Below the pieces are notes generated by a model. It worked only from the letters and a program-made list of their open reading frames with translations, was not told the DNA's origin and did not search any database. Shown here piece after piece: positions 13,366-14,600 of a stretch of DNA of 14,600 nt (its first letter is position 1; every line of letters begins with the position of its first letter). Origin of the DNA: Cyclobacteriaceae bacterium. GTDB taxonomy: Bacteria; Bacteroidota; Bacteroidia; Cytophagales; Cyclobacteriaceae. Location of the stretch: contig JAKISE010000086.1 of the NCBI GenBank assembly GCA_021648745.1, positions 1-14,600 on the forward strand, given 5' to 3'. The translations under genes and the position numbers were made by a program.

Positions 13366-14600
13366 AAGTGTTAGAAAGTAAAAGAGTAACCCTCATTCTT
13401 GAAATTGCCATTGCAATTACTATTGCCATACTAATTAATTCTATTGGTTCTTTCTTTTTTCTAAGAATAGACCTAACTGAAGAAAACAGGTATAGCATAT
13501 CTCCTGCAACCAAAACATTACTGAATAACCTTGATGACGACATTTATATTGAAGCTTATTTAGAGGGAGAACTTCCTGCTGCATTTAAACGAATGCGGAC
13601 CTCTTTGGAGGAAACCTTAACTGAGTTTTCAGTGTACTCTAATGGTAAAATTCAATTTCAATTTATTAACCCAGATCAGGCTGTAAGTCAAAAATCTAGG
13701 AATCAATTTTTGATGTCCTTGGCTCGTAAAGGCATACAGCCTACCGATGTATTTTTAACCGAAGAAGGCAAGCGAATTCAGAAGAGAATAGTTCCAGGGG
13801 TAGTTATTTCGTATGGGAGTGCCGAAAAAGGAGTGCAATTGTTTAAAGGAAACAAAGCAGCTTCTCCAGAGCAACGTCTTAACCAATCGATTGAAGGCAT
13901 TGAATACGAACTAGCAAACGCCATTCAGGAAATAGTGGGCTTAGACTTACCTTCTTTAGGTATAATTAGAGGACATAACGAGCTCGATTCGGCTGATTTT
14001 GTAAGTTTACATCGTGCATTAGATAAAAGTTATTTGGTACAAATAATAGATCTCACCCAAGTGGAAAAAATACCTGCCGTAGACGTAATTATGCTAGCCA
14101 AGCCCACCACAAGGTTTTCTGCTACCGATAAGTATAAGCTCGATCAATACTTAATCAGCGGTGGTGCAGGTTTGTTTATGTTAGATAAGGTGGCCGTTAA
14201 TATGGATAGTGCCAATGTGGGCACCTTTAGCTTTCCTTATGATTTAGATTTAGACGACCAATTATTTACCTATGGTGTGCGAATTAATAATGACCTAATC
14301 CAGGATTTTGTGTCTAGCACCTACCCAATTGTTGTTGGCAATGAAGGTGAACAAGCTAAAATTCAATTGCTGCAATGGCCCTATTACCCTGTTGTAAACG
14401 AATATTCTAAACACAGCACAGTTAGAAACCTTGATGCCACTTTAACTCGATTTGCCAGTAGTATTGACACAGTAACAGCAATTGGCATTACCAAAACCCT
14501 TCTATTTTCCTCTTCACCCTACTCACGAACGTTAATGAGCCCTACTTTTGTTGACATTAACTTAATTCAGCAAACACTTGACCCAGTTAAGTTTACGCCC
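13362..14600 (+). CDS. gldG: Gliding motility protein GldG, partial (3' end off window)
   Basis: An uninterrupted frame of 413 codons runs from the ATG at 13362 to the last base of the window with no stop. One membrane segment lies at about 9-34, followed by the characteristic RIDLTEENRYSISPATKTLL (35-54) seen in GldG and related ABC-transporter auxiliary (Gtf/GldG) proteins. The rest is a large soluble domain with the family's SLGIIRGHNELDS (198-210), close to the G-H-x-E pattern of this family, probably facing the periplasm. Family members are around 550-570 residues, so roughly the last quarter is missing from this window. It overlaps gldF by 4 bp and acts with GldA and GldF. Confidence 0.87.
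   Translation, partial: MKVLESKRVTLILEIAIAITIAILINSIGSFFFLRIDLTEENRYSISPATKTLLNNLDDDIYIEAYLEGELPAAFKRMRTSLEETLTEFSVYSNGKIQFQFINPDQAVSQKSRNQFLMSLARKGIQPTDVFLTEEGKRIQKRIVPGVVISYGSAEKGVQLFKGNKAASPEQRLNQSIEGIEYELANAIQEIVGLDLPSLGIIRGHNELDSADFVSLHRALDKSYLVQIIDLTQVEKIPAVDVIMLAKPTTRFSATDKYKLDQYLISGGAGLFMLDKVAVNMDSANVGTFSFPYDLDLDDQLFTYGVRINNDLIQDFVSSTYPIVVGNEGEQAKIQLLQWPYYPVVNEYSKHSTVRNLDATLTRFASSIDTVTAIGITKTLLFSSSPYSRTLMSPTFVDINLIQQTLDPVKFTP

Noticed and set aside
13337..13543. Minus-strand 68-codon frame across the gldF/gldG junction
   Set aside because: It is antisense to two well-supported overlapping genes and shows no motif.

Overview
The window looks like chromosomal DNA of an AT-rich member of the Bacteroidota, most likely a gliding, Cytophagales-like bacterium. 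The evidence is a gldA-gldF-gldG gliding-motility ABC transporter set, a DUF3822 gene directly in front of coaD, DUF1573 and head-GIN (DUF2807) envelope proteins, weak or absent Shine-Dalgarno sequences, and one promoter candidate resembling the Bacteroidota TTTG / TAnnTTTG form. There are no rRNA or tRNA genes, no CRISPR array, no transposase and no phage genes that I can see. Most of the window is compact housekeeping or envelope DNA; the first 1.8 kb is the least ordinary part.

Layout. 1-1740: a YitT-family membrane protein gene (558-1457, +) lies between two related non-coding repeats in opposite orientation (39-299 and about 1511-1735). The left copy has inverted ends like a small non-autonomous transposable element (MITE); the right copy carries two GC-rich palindromes that the left copy lacks. 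1765-5348 (all -): a four-gene run transcribed as hotdog thioesterase, SF1B RecD/Pif1-like helicase, DUF1573 secreted protein, DEAD-box RNA helicase. 5409-9159 (all +): a NUDIX hydrolase; then, after a probable promoter, a membrane-anchored protein with a pseudopilin-like N-terminus and an embedded lipoyl-like hairpin; a DUF3822 protein (I recall an actin-like fold for this family); coaD (phosphopantetheine adenylyltransferase); and a D12-class DNA adenine methyltransferase. 9156-10990 (-): a PagL-like acyloxyacyl hydrolase followed 5 nt later by a head-GIN lipoprotein. 11031-14600 (+): an SDR oxidoreductase, gldA, gldF and the first 413 codons of gldG, each abutting or overlapping the next; gldG runs off the window end.

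How the genes work together. The gldAFG products should form one inner-membrane ABC transporter needed for gliding in species that have it, and the SDR is translated from the same message. The PagL-like enzyme and the GIN lipoprotein are a tightly coupled envelope pair. The 5950-8117 genes form a conserved-looking Bacteroidota neighbourhood in which CoA synthesis (coaD) is coupled to two proteins of unknown function; the anchored protein plus actin-fold protein arrangement is reminiscent of a pilin/PilM pair, and this is the most interesting speculative system in the window. Six of the fifteen gene starts use GTG or TTG, so several N-termini are less certain than usual.
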